Assembly (NCBI GenBank): GCA_031548515.1 | Contig: JAVBRB010000013.1 | Location: 1 to 48,928, forward strand | Length of the DNA stretch: 48,928 nucleotides | Source of the DNA: UBA940 sp031548515 | GTDB lineage: Bacteria > Bacteroidota > Bacteroidia > Bacteroidales > Rikenellaceae | Direction of reading: 5' to 3' | Shown: positions 33,667 to 41,828 of the stretch, piece after piece | Layout: each line of letters opens with the position of its first letter | Position numbering within the stretch: position 1 is the first letter of the stretch | The notes under the pieces: model-generated | Told to the model about the DNA's origin: nothing | The model's database searches: none | What the model saw: the letters and a program-made list of their open reading frames with translations, nothing else | Position numbers and translations under genes: made by a program

Positions 33667-34851
33667 ATGAAATTCAAATTCCTGTACCTTTTGCTGATGT
33701 CGGGTTTTATGCTGTTCTCGCTTGCGTGCGGAGACAAGGACAAAGACACGGATAATGATACCAAACCCCCGATAGTGGTCCCGCCGGTCGTTGAACCTGA
33801 AGAAAAAGGCAATCTTGCAGGACACAGGAAGATCATTCTGGACTCTCCGTTCGATGCCCCGGTTGTTACCTACCAGCTCAGGAACGCAAGCACGAAGAGC
33901 AAAAATCCTGTGAATTGGTCTTTGTGGGGCAGCAACGACAGTGAGAACTGGAAACTTTTAGACGAACGCCTGGACCAGACATTCCTTTCGCATTACACGG
34001 AAAAGGAATGCGTGGTGCAGGAACCGGGCAAATACTCCAAATATGCACTAATTGTGGCGCTTCCATCCAAGGATACCATCACTACGCTCGCACCGTATGC
34101 GATCAAAATGTTTCAGAAGGATTTGTCGGAAGGCTGGGAAAATTTCAGCTATCCCACCATCGAATTCAATGACAGGAACCCTGAAACGACAGGTTCTCAG
34201 ATATATAAAAACGTAGTTTACGATCCTGTTAATTATATAAAATACCATGCCTTGCTTGTTTGCAGGACCCTGTTCTGGACTGCCGATAATCCGCAGGACA
34301 GATACAACATACAAAAGATAACATACAATCTGGAGGATTACGATGGGGTCTCGGGCAAGAGCGGGGGGCCTCCTCACATTACGATCGCCCTCAGCACTAG
34401 GTGGCTCGGCGGAGTGGGCGGCTCAATGAACCCGAAAGAGTTTAACGACGAGATCCGCGGCTGCCTCATGCATGAGGTGACACACGGTTACCAGCACGAG
34501 CCGAAGGGTTGCGGCGGATATCAGGGCGGGACAGAATTTTTTGCGGCGATCGAGGGTATGGCCGACGCAGTGCGCATCGATGCCAATCTTCCCAGCAAAG
34601 GCAGCAAACCCAACCCGAACGGCAATTGGAAGGACGGGTATTCCAATACCGGGTTTTTCATCCAGTGGTTCCGGACGAAAGATCCCGATGCGATGCGTAA
34701 ATTCCACGACTCGATGCGTACGATCAATCCGTGGAGTTTCGATGCCGGGGTGAAAGCCGTGTTCGGTCCTCAGACGACAATAGACGGACTTTGGAGCGAA
34801 TATGTGCAATTCTTGGCCGATAATCCGTCATACCACCATTACCAGGAATAA
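33667..34851 (+). CDS. BSP-family zinc metallopeptidase lipoprotein with discoidin-like module (first copy)
   Basis: 394 residues. The lipoprotein signal ends SLAC (Cys21), followed by a very acidic stretch (GDKDKDTDND), suggesting display on the cell surface. Residues about 75-150 resemble the end of an F5/8 type C (discoidin) module: NPVNWSLWGSNDSENWKLLD, then DQTF and a KYSKYA strand. Residues about 165-390 are of the basic secretory protein family (PF04450 type), putative metallopeptidases. HEVTH (H269, H273) supplies two zinc ligands and the general base; EGMAD (E296-D300), 22 residues later, matches the ExxxD third-ligand motif of gluzincins. Substrate is unknown; peptidase activity is inferred. 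It is paired with the GH92 gene immediately downstream. Confidence 0.85.
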   Translation: MKFKFLYLLLMSGFMLFSLACGDKDKDTDNDTKPPIVVPPVVEPEEKGNLAGHRKIILDSPFDAPVVTYQLRNASTKSKNPVNWSLWGSNDSENWKLLDERLDQTFLSHYTEKECVVQEPGKYSKYALIVALPSKDTITTLAPYAIKMFQKDLSEGWENFSYPTIEFNDRNPETTGSQIYKNVVYDPVNYIKYHALLVCRTLFWTADNPQDRYNIQKITYNLEDYDGVSGKSGGPPHITIALSTRWLGGVGGSMNPKEFNDEIRGCLMHEVTHGYQHEPKGCGGYQGGTEFFAAIEGMADAVRIDANLPSKGSKPNPNGNWKDGYSNTGFFIQWFRTKDPDAMRKFHDSMRTINPWSFDAGVKAVFGPQTTIDGLWSEYVQFLADNPSYHHYQE

Positions 34852-34897
34852 TCGCTGGAAAGCAATATATTATAAGTTCAATTCCCTGCAATTTTTT

Positions 34898-37231
34898 ATG
34901 TTCACCAGAAAATTAGGATTAATACTCCTCTCTGCGGCATGCTTTGTTTCTGCTTACTCTCAGAAACCGGCATCGTATGTAGACCCTTTCATCGGAACGG
35001 TCAAAATGGGACACACTTTCCCAGGAACGTGCGTTCCGCACGGAATAGTGCAGTTGAGTCCCGATACCGACACGATACCTCAAAATATCAACGGCGCATA
35101 TCAAACAGGGGTATACCGTTATTGTGCCGGATACCAGCACGATGACCCCACCATAGTCGGATTCAGCCATACGCATCTGAGCGGGACAGGACACTCCGAT
35201 CTGGGTGATTTCCTGATAATGCCGACGACCGGCAAACGGATGCTTAATCCCGGAACCGCCGACCATCCGGAGACGGGATACAGGTCGGTAAAGTCTGCGG
35301 CGACTGAAAAAGCCGGGCCGGGATATTACGAGGTCGTACTTGAGGATTACGGCGTCAGGGCTGAACTTACTGCTACCGAGCGTGTCGGACTGCACCGCTA
35401 TACTTTTCCCGGGGATTCCCTGCAGCGGATAATCCTCGACCTTAACCACGGGATATACAACTACGACGGCAAAACGCTTTGGGCCGGAATAAGGGTAGAA
35501 AGCGACACACTTATAACTGGTTACAGGATAACCAACGGATGGGCACGTGAAAATTACACCTACTTCGCGGCTTCATTCTCCAAACCGATAGCCAATTACG
35601 GTTACCAGGACAAACAGAGGCCTCTTTACACCGGCTTCTGGAGGAAGTTCAACATGAACGAGAATTTTCCGGAAATATCTGGCCGGAAGATCGTATCGTG
35701 GTTCGAGTTCGAACCAGGCGCATCCCCCGAATTGGAAATACGGGTGGCGATTTCGGCCGTGAGTATCGAGGGAGCCTTGCAGAACCTGCATGCTGAAACC
35801 GACGGGAAAACGTTCGATGCGGTAAGGGCCGACGCATTCGAGAAATGGAACAGGGAACTCGGTATTTTCGAGGTGGAGGGAAGCACGGATCAGAAAACCA
35901 TGTTCTACACCTCCTTATACCATACGATGATTAATCCGTCGGTCTATATGGATACGGACCGCAAATACCGGGGTCTGGACCACGACATCCACACGGCCGA
36001 CGATTTTACCAACTATACTGTCTTTTCGCTGTGGGATACCTATCGCGCGCTGCATCCGCTGTTCAATATCATAAGCAGGGAGCGGAGTGCCGATATGATG
36101 CGTTCGATGCTGGCGCATTACCGCCAAAGCGTTCACGGCGCTCTGCCCGTATGGTCACATATGGGTAATGAGAATTGGTGTATGATAGGATACCATGCTG
36201 TTCCCGCGATTGCGGATGCGATAACCGCAGGCCTGCCGATTGATATCGGCGACGCACTGGAAGCAATGGACAGCAGTGCCAACATTCCGTATTACGATGG
36301 AATCGCGGAATACAAAGAACTTGGGTATGTTCCCCATGACAGGAGCGGCAGCGGCGCTTCGATCACGCTGGAATATGCCTACGATGACTGGACTATTTAT
36401 AATACGGCACGGAAAGCGGGTAACGAGGCGCTGGCATCGGTTTACAAGGAAAGAGCCATGAATTACAGGAACCAGTTCGATCCTTCGCTCGGTTTTGCAA
36501 GAGCCAGGATGAGCGACGGTTCCTGGAAAAAACCGTTCGATCTGATGGATACGCACGGGCAGGGTTTTATTGAGGGTAATTCGTGGAACTATTCGTTTTA
36601 CGTTCCGCACGATGTGAACGGATTGATGACCGAAATGGGGGGAGACCTGAGGTTTATCGGGCGCCTCGACTCGCTTTTTACCATGCACCTGCCTGACGAG
36701 TTCTTCGAACATACGGAAGACGTTACCAGGGAAGGTATCATGGGCAGTTACGTTCACGGCAACGAACCCAGCCATCATATCCCGTATCTTTACGCGTGGA
36801 CTTCCCAACCGTGGAAAACGCAGTACTGGGTTCGCGAGATAATGGACCGTATGTATGTCAACTCGATAGACGGCCTCTGCGGCAACGATGACTGCGGCCA
36901 GATGTCGGCATGGTACATTTTCTCGGCCATGGGATTTTATCCGGTGTGCCCCGGTTCCGGTCAGTATGTACTCAGCGCACCATACCTGCCTTATATCCGC
37001 CTGAAACTCGAGAACGGCAAGACGTTTGAAATAAAGGCTCCCGGAGTGAGCGATAAGAAACGCTACGTGCAGTCGGTGAAACTCGACGGCAGGGATTACG
37101 GGAAAATGTACATAACGAACGAAGAGATAATGAAGGGCGGGGTTTTGGAATTCAAGATGGGATCGTCGCCGAATAAACGCCGGGGAACGGATGCCGCAAG
37201 CAAACCATACTCACTAACGCAACAACAATAA
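34898..37231 (+). CDS. GH92 alpha-mannosidase (first copy)
   Basis: 777 residues including a signal peptide (LGLILLSAACFVSAYSQ), so periplasmic or secreted. GH92 enzymes are calcium-dependent inverting exo-alpha-mannosidases acting on alpha-1,2/1,3/1,4/1,6 linkages. The N-terminal beta-sandwich starts YVDPFIGTVKMGHTFPGTCVP and includes GFSHTHLSGTGHSDLGD; the (alpha/alpha)6 domain has YTVFSLWDTYRALHPLF, the general-acid Glu623 in HGNEPSHH, and the catalytic-base aspartates in GNDDCGQMSAWY (D664/D665). Length is typical. I chose ATG 34898 because it starts the signal peptide; a longer frame overlaps the preceding gene. Linkage specificity cannot be read from sequence with confidence. Confidence 0.95.
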   Translation: MFTRKLGLILLSAACFVSAYSQKPASYVDPFIGTVKMGHTFPGTCVPHGIVQLSPDTDTIPQNINGAYQTGVYRYCAGYQHDDPTIVGFSHTHLSGTGHSDLGDFLIMPTTGKRMLNPGTADHPETGYRSVKSAATEKAGPGYYEVVLEDYGVRAELTATERVGLHRYTFPGDSLQRIILDLNHGIYNYDGKTLWAGIRVESDTLITGYRITNGWARENYTYFAASFSKPIANYGYQDKQRPLYTGFWRKFNMNENFPEISGRKIVSWFEFEPGASPELEIRVAISAVSIEGALQNLHAETDGKTFDAVRADAFEKWNRELGIFEVEGSTDQKTMFYTSLYHTMINPSVYMDTDRKYRGLDHDIHTADDFTNYTVFSLWDTYRALHPLFNIISRERSADMMRSMLAHYRQSVHGALPVWSHMGNENWCMIGYHAVPAIADAITAGLPIDIGDALEAMDSSANIPYYDGIAEYKELGYVPHDRSGSGASITLEYAYDDWTIYNTARKAGNEALASVYKERAMNYRNQFDPSLGFARARMSDGSWKKPFDLMDTHGQGFIEGNSWNYSFYVPHDVNGLMTEMGGDLRFIGRLDSLFTMHLPDEFFEHTEDVTREGIMGSYVHGNEPSHHIPYLYAWTSQPWKTQYWVREIMDRMYVNSIDGLCGNDDCGQMSAWYIFSAMGFYPVCPGSGQYVLSAPYLPYIRLKLENGKTFEIKAPGVSDKKRYVQSVKLDGRDYGKMYITNEEIMKGGVLEFKMGSSPNKRRGTDAASKPYSLTQQQ

Positions 37232-37256
37232 TAATCCGATAAAATAACTTAAAACT

Positions 37257-38045
37257 ATGAAAAATCTTTTATACGCGCTGTGCCTGATGATCGGCGCAAT
37301 CGCCTGCTCTCCGAAAACCCAGCCCACGGTTTCTGCATGGGACGATTACAACGTCGGACAAATCGTTTTCGAAGATAAGGCTCCCGCAACAAAAGGGTCG
37401 GAGATATACCGCAGCATAATACCGGATCCTGAAGCCTATATAGCCGAACAGGCGAGGACGGTGCTGTCGACGCTTTATAATTCTCCCGAGGACAGTATTA
37501 CGGCTGTGAAGAAAATCTATTACACTCTCGAAGACAGCAACGGAATCTCGGCGAAGGGCGGCGGCGGCGGTAACGTCAGCATATTCTACAGCACGCGCCA
37601 TATCGAGAACTCTTTCCGTAATAACGATACCGCGAAGGTGTTCTTCGAAACGAGGGGTGTGTTGCTTCATGAACTCACGCACGCTTATCAGCTTGAACCT
37701 CAGGGTGTAGGTTCGTATGGAACGAATCGCGTTTTCTGGGCGTTCATCGAAGGTATGGCCGATGCGGTGCGCGTTGCGAACGGAGGTTTCGACGGTCCGG
37801 ATGCCCGTCCGAGGGGAGGCAATTATATGGACGGATACCGCACCGGGGGTTATTTCTTCGTGTGGCTCAGGGACAATAAAGATCCTGATTTCATCTGGAA
37901 ATTCAATAGAAGCGCGCTTGAGGTTGTGCCTTGGTCTTTCAATGGAGCCATCAAGCATATCCTTGGCGAACAGTACGATATCGACGAACTCTGGCACGAA
38001 TACCAGGTTGCCGTAGGCGATATAAAATACGAGATAAGCGAATAA
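37257..38045 (+). CDS. BSP-family zinc metallopeptidase lipoprotein (second copy)
   Basis: 262 residues; a shorter paralogue of the 33667 gene without the discoidin-like module. The lipoprotein signal ends AIAC (Cys17) but the mature N-terminus (SPKTQPTVS) is not acidic, so it may stay in the periplasm rather than be surface-exposed. HELTH (H138, H142) and EGMAD (E165-D169) have the same 22-residue spacing as in the first copy. Blocks GSEIYRSIIPDPEAYI and KKIYYTLEDSNGIS match the other copy (GSQIYKNVVYDPVNYI, QKITYNLEDYDGVS). It lies 26 nt after GH92 copy 1 and 13 nt before GH92 copy 2, completing a repeated BSP-GH92 arrangement. Peptidase activity is predicted only. Confidence 0.85.
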   Translation: MKNLLYALCLMIGAIACSPKTQPTVSAWDDYNVGQIVFEDKAPATKGSEIYRSIIPDPEAYIAEQARTVLSTLYNSPEDSITAVKKIYYTLEDSNGISAKGGGGGNVSIFYSTRHIENSFRNNDTAKVFFETRGVLLHELTHAYQLEPQGVGSYGTNRVFWAFIEGMADAVRVANGGFDGPDARPRGGNYMDGYRTGGYFFVWLRDNKDPDFIWKFNRSALEVVPWSFNGAIKHILGEQYDIDELWHEYQVAVGDIKYEISE

Positions 38046-38057
38046 CCATTTACATCG

Positions 38058-40382
38058 ATGAACAGGGGGATAAGAAGGTTATTGACGGTTGTGTCATGCC
38101 TGGCCGCAACATGGCCGGGCAAGGCCCAGTATGGAAATCTTACGGATTATGTCAATCCGTTCGTGGGAACCGACGGATACGGTAACGTTTATCCCGGCTC
38201 CCAGATCCCTTTCGGGGGCATACAGATCAGTCCCGACACGGACCGCGATTTTTATGATGCGGCTTCCGGCTATAAATACAGCCATCCTACCCTGCTAGGT
38301 TTCAGTCTGACACATCTGAGCGGAACAGGTATCCCCGATCTGGGCGATTTCCTTTTCATTCCCGGCACCGGAGAGATGAAACTGCAGCCGGGAACCCATG
38401 ACGACCCGGACTCGGGTTACCGTTCGCGTTACTCGCATGAAAAGGAGTGCGCCTCTCCCAACTACTACGCCGTGGAATTGGAGGATTGCGGTGTGCGGGC
38501 GGAAATGACTTCGGGGGTGCGTAGCGGGATGTTCCGTTTCACTTTCCCGGAATCCGACCAGGCTTTTATAATGGTCGACATGGACCACACACTGTGGCAT
38601 TCATGCGAGTGGTCAAATCTGCGAATGGAGGACGACTATACCATATCGGGTTACAAACTTGTGAAAGGCTGGGGACCTGAAAGGCATGTATATTTTACGG
38701 CTACGTTCTCGAGAAAACCTACCCTGATGCGTTTTATGCAGGACGGCAAACCGGTGATATACAACACACGCCGCTATCGCAGCAGTTACGAGGCATGGGG
38801 AAAGAACCTGATGGCCTGCCTTTCGTTCGATACGAAACAAGGCGAGGAGATAATCGTGAAAGTCGCTGTGTCGGGTGTAAGTACCGACGGCGCCATGCGT
38901 AATATGGAAGAGTTGGACGGCATGACCTTCGACCGCCTGAAAGCGCAGGGAGAAGGACTGTGGGAAAAGGAACTCGCAAAATGTGACGTTACCGCCGACA
39001 GTAAGACAAAGGAAACGTATTACACTTCCGCTTACCACGCGGCGTTGCATCCGTTTATATTCCAGGATTCGGACGGAAGTTTCCGGGGGTTGGACAAGAA
39101 TATAGAAAAGGCCCAGGGGTTTACGAATTATACAGTGTTCTCGCTGTGGGATACCTACCGTGCGTTGCACCCGTGGTTCAACCTTGTGCAACAACAGGTG
39201 AATGCCGACGTGGCGAACTCGATGCTGGCTCACTACGACAAGAGTACAGAGAAAATGCTCCCGATATGGTCTTTCTACGGTAACGAGACATGGTGCATGA
39301 TAGGCTACCATGCCGTTTCGGTGTTGGCGGATATGATTGTGAAAGGCGTGGGTGGATTCGACTATGAGCGCGCTTACGAGGCAATGAAGACTACCGCTAT
39401 GAACCCGAACTACGATTGCATGGCCGAATACCGCCGGATGGGATATGTCCCTTTTGACAAAGAGGCCGAATCGGTATCCAAGACGCTGGAATATGCTTAT
39501 GACGACTATTGTATCGCCCAAGCAGCCCGTGCTCTCGGGAAGGAGGAGGATTACCGCTATTTCCTCAACCGTTCGCTCGCATACCAGACGCTGATCGATC
39601 CTGAAACCAAATATATGCGCGGGCGTGACAGCGAAGGAAACTGGAGAACACCATTTACGCCGGTGGCATACCAGGGTCCCGGGTCGGTTCACGGTTGGGG
39701 AGACATCACGGAAGGTTTCACCCTGCAATATACATGGTACGTTCCGCACGATGTGCAGGGCTACATTAACGAGATGGGCGAGGATTTGTTCAGAAGGCGG
39801 CTCGATGAACTGTTCGCAGTGGAACTGCCCGAAGACATACCCGGGGCGCACGATATATGGGGGCGTATAGGAGCTTACTGGCACGGCAACGAACCCTGCC
39901 ACCACATCGTTTTCCTGTATAACTACCTGAAAGAACCCTGGAAGTGCCAGAAATGGGTTCGCACCATAGCCGACAGGTTCTACGGCAACGAACCCGGTTC
40001 GCTCAGCGGCAACGACGACTGCGGCCAGATGTCGGCATGGTACCTGTTCAACAGCATGGGTTTCTATCCGACAGCGCCCTCCAGCAATATATATAACATC
40101 GGTTCCCCGTGTGTCGAGGCTGTTTCCGTCGCCATGAGCAACGGCGGTAAAATAGAGGTCACTACCAAGAATTGGTCGCCGAAAAACGTGTATGTGAAGG
40201 AGCTGTATGTCGACGGACGGAAATACGACAAGTCGTATCTGACCTACGACCAAATCCGGGATGGAGTGAAACTGCACTTCGTGATGAGTGCCAAGCCAAA
40301 TTATAAAAGGGCTGTGTCCGACGATGCGGTCGCTCCGTCGATCTCTTCCCCAGGGCGGACCATGAATTACGTATCAAGATAG
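38058..40382 (+). CDS. GH92 alpha-mannosidase (second copy)
   Basis: 774 residues with an N-terminal signal (RRLLTVVSCLAATWPGKAQ). All GH92 landmarks are present: YVNPFVGTDGYGNVYPGSQIP, GFSLTHLSGTGIPDLGD, TVFSLWDTYRALHPWF, the HGNEPCHH general-acid motif and GNDDCGQMSAWYLF. It differs clearly from the first copy in the loops around the active-site entrance (DREFYD-like region, DLHPW segment), which in this family tune linkage specificity, so the two probably attack different alpha-mannosidic bonds. It begins 13 nt after the second BSP gene and ends 1 nt before the fucosidase ATG, so it is translationally close to both neighbours. Tandem duplication or repeated recruitment relative to the first copy is likely. 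Confidence 0.95.
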   Translation: MNRGIRRLLTVVSCLAATWPGKAQYGNLTDYVNPFVGTDGYGNVYPGSQIPFGGIQISPDTDRDFYDAASGYKYSHPTLLGFSLTHLSGTGIPDLGDFLFIPGTGEMKLQPGTHDDPDSGYRSRYSHEKECASPNYYAVELEDCGVRAEMTSGVRSGMFRFTFPESDQAFIMVDMDHTLWHSCEWSNLRMEDDYTISGYKLVKGWGPERHVYFTATFSRKPTLMRFMQDGKPVIYNTRRYRSSYEAWGKNLMACLSFDTKQGEEIIVKVAVSGVSTDGAMRNMEELDGMTFDRLKAQGEGLWEKELAKCDVTADSKTKETYYTSAYHAALHPFIFQDSDGSFRGLDKNIEKAQGFTNYTVFSLWDTYRALHPWFNLVQQQVNADVANSMLAHYDKSTEKMLPIWSFYGNETWCMIGYHAVSVLADMIVKGVGGFDYERAYEAMKTTAMNPNYDCMAEYRRMGYVPFDKEAESVSKTLEYAYDDYCIAQAARALGKEEDYRYFLNRSLAYQTLIDPETKYMRGRDSEGNWRTPFTPVAYQGPGSVHGWGDITEGFTLQYTWYVPHDVQGYINEMGEDLFRRRLDELFAVELPEDIPGAHDIWGRIGAYWHGNEPCHHIVFLYNYLKEPWKCQKWVRTIADRFYGNEPGSLSGNDDCGQMSAWYLFNSMGFYPTAPSSNIYNIGSPCVEAVSVAMSNGGKIEVTTKNWSPKNVYVKELYVDGRKYDKSYLTYDQIRDGVKLHFVMSAKPNYKRAVSDDAVAPSISSPGRTMNYVSR

Positions 40383-40383
40383 T

Positions 40384-41784
40384 ATGAAAGGACATATAAT
40401 GAGGAGACTGGTTTTAACATTACTTTGCGGCGCGTTCGCGCAAGTGGCTTTGGGACAGGCTAAATCCCTGTATGAATTGCAACAGGATTTCGTGGATTTG
40501 CGTCTCGGGCTGTTCACCCATATGAGTACGGGGACTTTCCTGAATGAAGACTGGGGCGATCCCGATGCTTCTCCCGAGGTATTCAATCCGACGAAGATGG
40601 ACTGCGGACAGTGGGCGAAAGCTGCAAAATCGGCCAATATGACGTGGGGTTGTCTGTCGGTCAAACATCACGCAGGCTTCTGCCTGTGGGATACGAAAAC
40701 CACCGATTACAATTCGATGAACAGCTCATTTAATCGTGACGTTGTGAAGGAATATACCGACGCTTTCCATGCCGCCGGTCTTAAGGTGTCGTTCCACTAC
40801 TCCGTCCTGGACCTTCATCAAAAAATACGTCCAGGGTATGTTTCGACTATGGAGCACACTCAATTTATTAAGGATCAAATATATGAACTTCTGACCAATT
40901 ACGGTGAGGTGACGGCTTTCATGTTCGATGGATGGGACGTGGGATGGGGACGCATCTCGTATCAGGAAATTCCGTTTGAGGATATATATTGCTATATCAA
41001 ATCCCTCCAGCCGAATTGCCTTGTATTGGACCTTAATGCGGCAAAATATCCGACAGATGCCCTGTTCTATACCGATATCAAATCTTATGAACAAGGTGCC
41101 GGACAGCATATATCGAAAGACAGCAACCGTTTGCCTGCCGTGTCTATGCTGCCCCTACAGGAAACATGGTTCTGGAAGGAAGGTTTCCAGAACGCAACAC
41201 TCAAGTCTGCAGAATCGATCGTCAACGACAATATAATTCCTATGGGAAAGGTGCACTGCAACTTCCTTCTTAACGTGGGCCCGAACAAAGACGGCTTGCT
41301 TGACAAAAACGCCGTCGATGTTCTCAAGCAGATCGGTAAATTGTGGAAAAACGACGGTAAAATATCGAATTTTCCGATAGCCGACGCACCCATAATTTCA
41401 TCTAACATTGCGATCAATATGCCGATAGACAGCAGTTGGGGCAATGATACGTCTATTATGGACTTCGCCAACGACGATAGCTTCAGTAGCGCGTGGTGGT
41501 CTAACCCAGCAGTTAAAGATCCATGGATGATTATTTACCTTGAAAGGGAGAAACCATTGAATATGATAGTACTTACCGAAGCCTCCAGGCCCAGGATGTC
41601 CGAATACACTCTTGAGTATCGTCAGAATAACGTTTGGAAGCCAATAGTCAGCGGTACGGATACCGGAAGGGTCAAGATACACCGTTTCGATACCGTGTGG
41701 GGAGATGCTGTAAGGCTGAAGATACAGAAATCCTCCGGGAACCCTTCCGTCGCAGAGTTGGGAATATACAACGAAAGACGATAA
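40384..41784 (+). CDS. GH29 alpha-L-fucosidase with C-terminal discoidin-like domain
   Basis: 466 residues, exported (signal LVLTLLCGAFAQVALGQ). GH29 retaining fucosidases remove alpha-linked fucose, for instance from N-glycan cores or antennae. The TIM-barrel shows RLGLFTHMSTGTF near residue 40, LSVKHHAGFCLWDTK, and the nucleophile Asp182 in AFMFDGWD; LLNVGPNKDG closes the catalytic domain. Residues about 340-466 look like an F5/8C/CBM32-type domain (WKPIVSGTDTG, AVRLKIQKSSGNPSVAELGIY). It starts 1 nt after the GH92 stop; an alternative ATG at 40399 fits the signal peptide equally well. In this locus it is the only enzyme for a non-mannose sugar. Confidence 0.93.
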   Translation: MKGHIMRRLVLTLLCGAFAQVALGQAKSLYELQQDFVDLRLGLFTHMSTGTFLNEDWGDPDASPEVFNPTKMDCGQWAKAAKSANMTWGCLSVKHHAGFCLWDTKTTDYNSMNSSFNRDVVKEYTDAFHAAGLKVSFHYSVLDLHQKIRPGYVSTMEHTQFIKDQIYELLTNYGEVTAFMFDGWDVGWGRISYQEIPFEDIYCYIKSLQPNCLVLDLNAAKYPTDALFYTDIKSYEQGAGQHISKDSNRLPAVSMLPLQETWFWKEGFQNATLKSAESIVNDNIIPMGKVHCNFLLNVGPNKDGLLDKNAVDVLKQIGKLWKNDGKISNFPIADAPIISSNIAINMPIDSSWGNDTSIMDFANDDSFSSAWWSNPAVKDPWMIIYLEREKPLNMIVLTEASRPRMSEYTLEYRQNNVWKPIVSGTDTGRVKIHRFDTVWGDAVRLKIQKSSGNPSVAELGIYNERR

Positions 41785-41828
41785 ACGAAAACCGTACAAC
41801 ATTAACAAACTAATTTAACCTATAGAAG

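Noticed and set aside
38613..40277. 554-codon minus-strand frame opposite the second GH92 gene
   Set aside because: GH92 motifs on the plus strand are continuous and conserved; the reverse frame has no domain.
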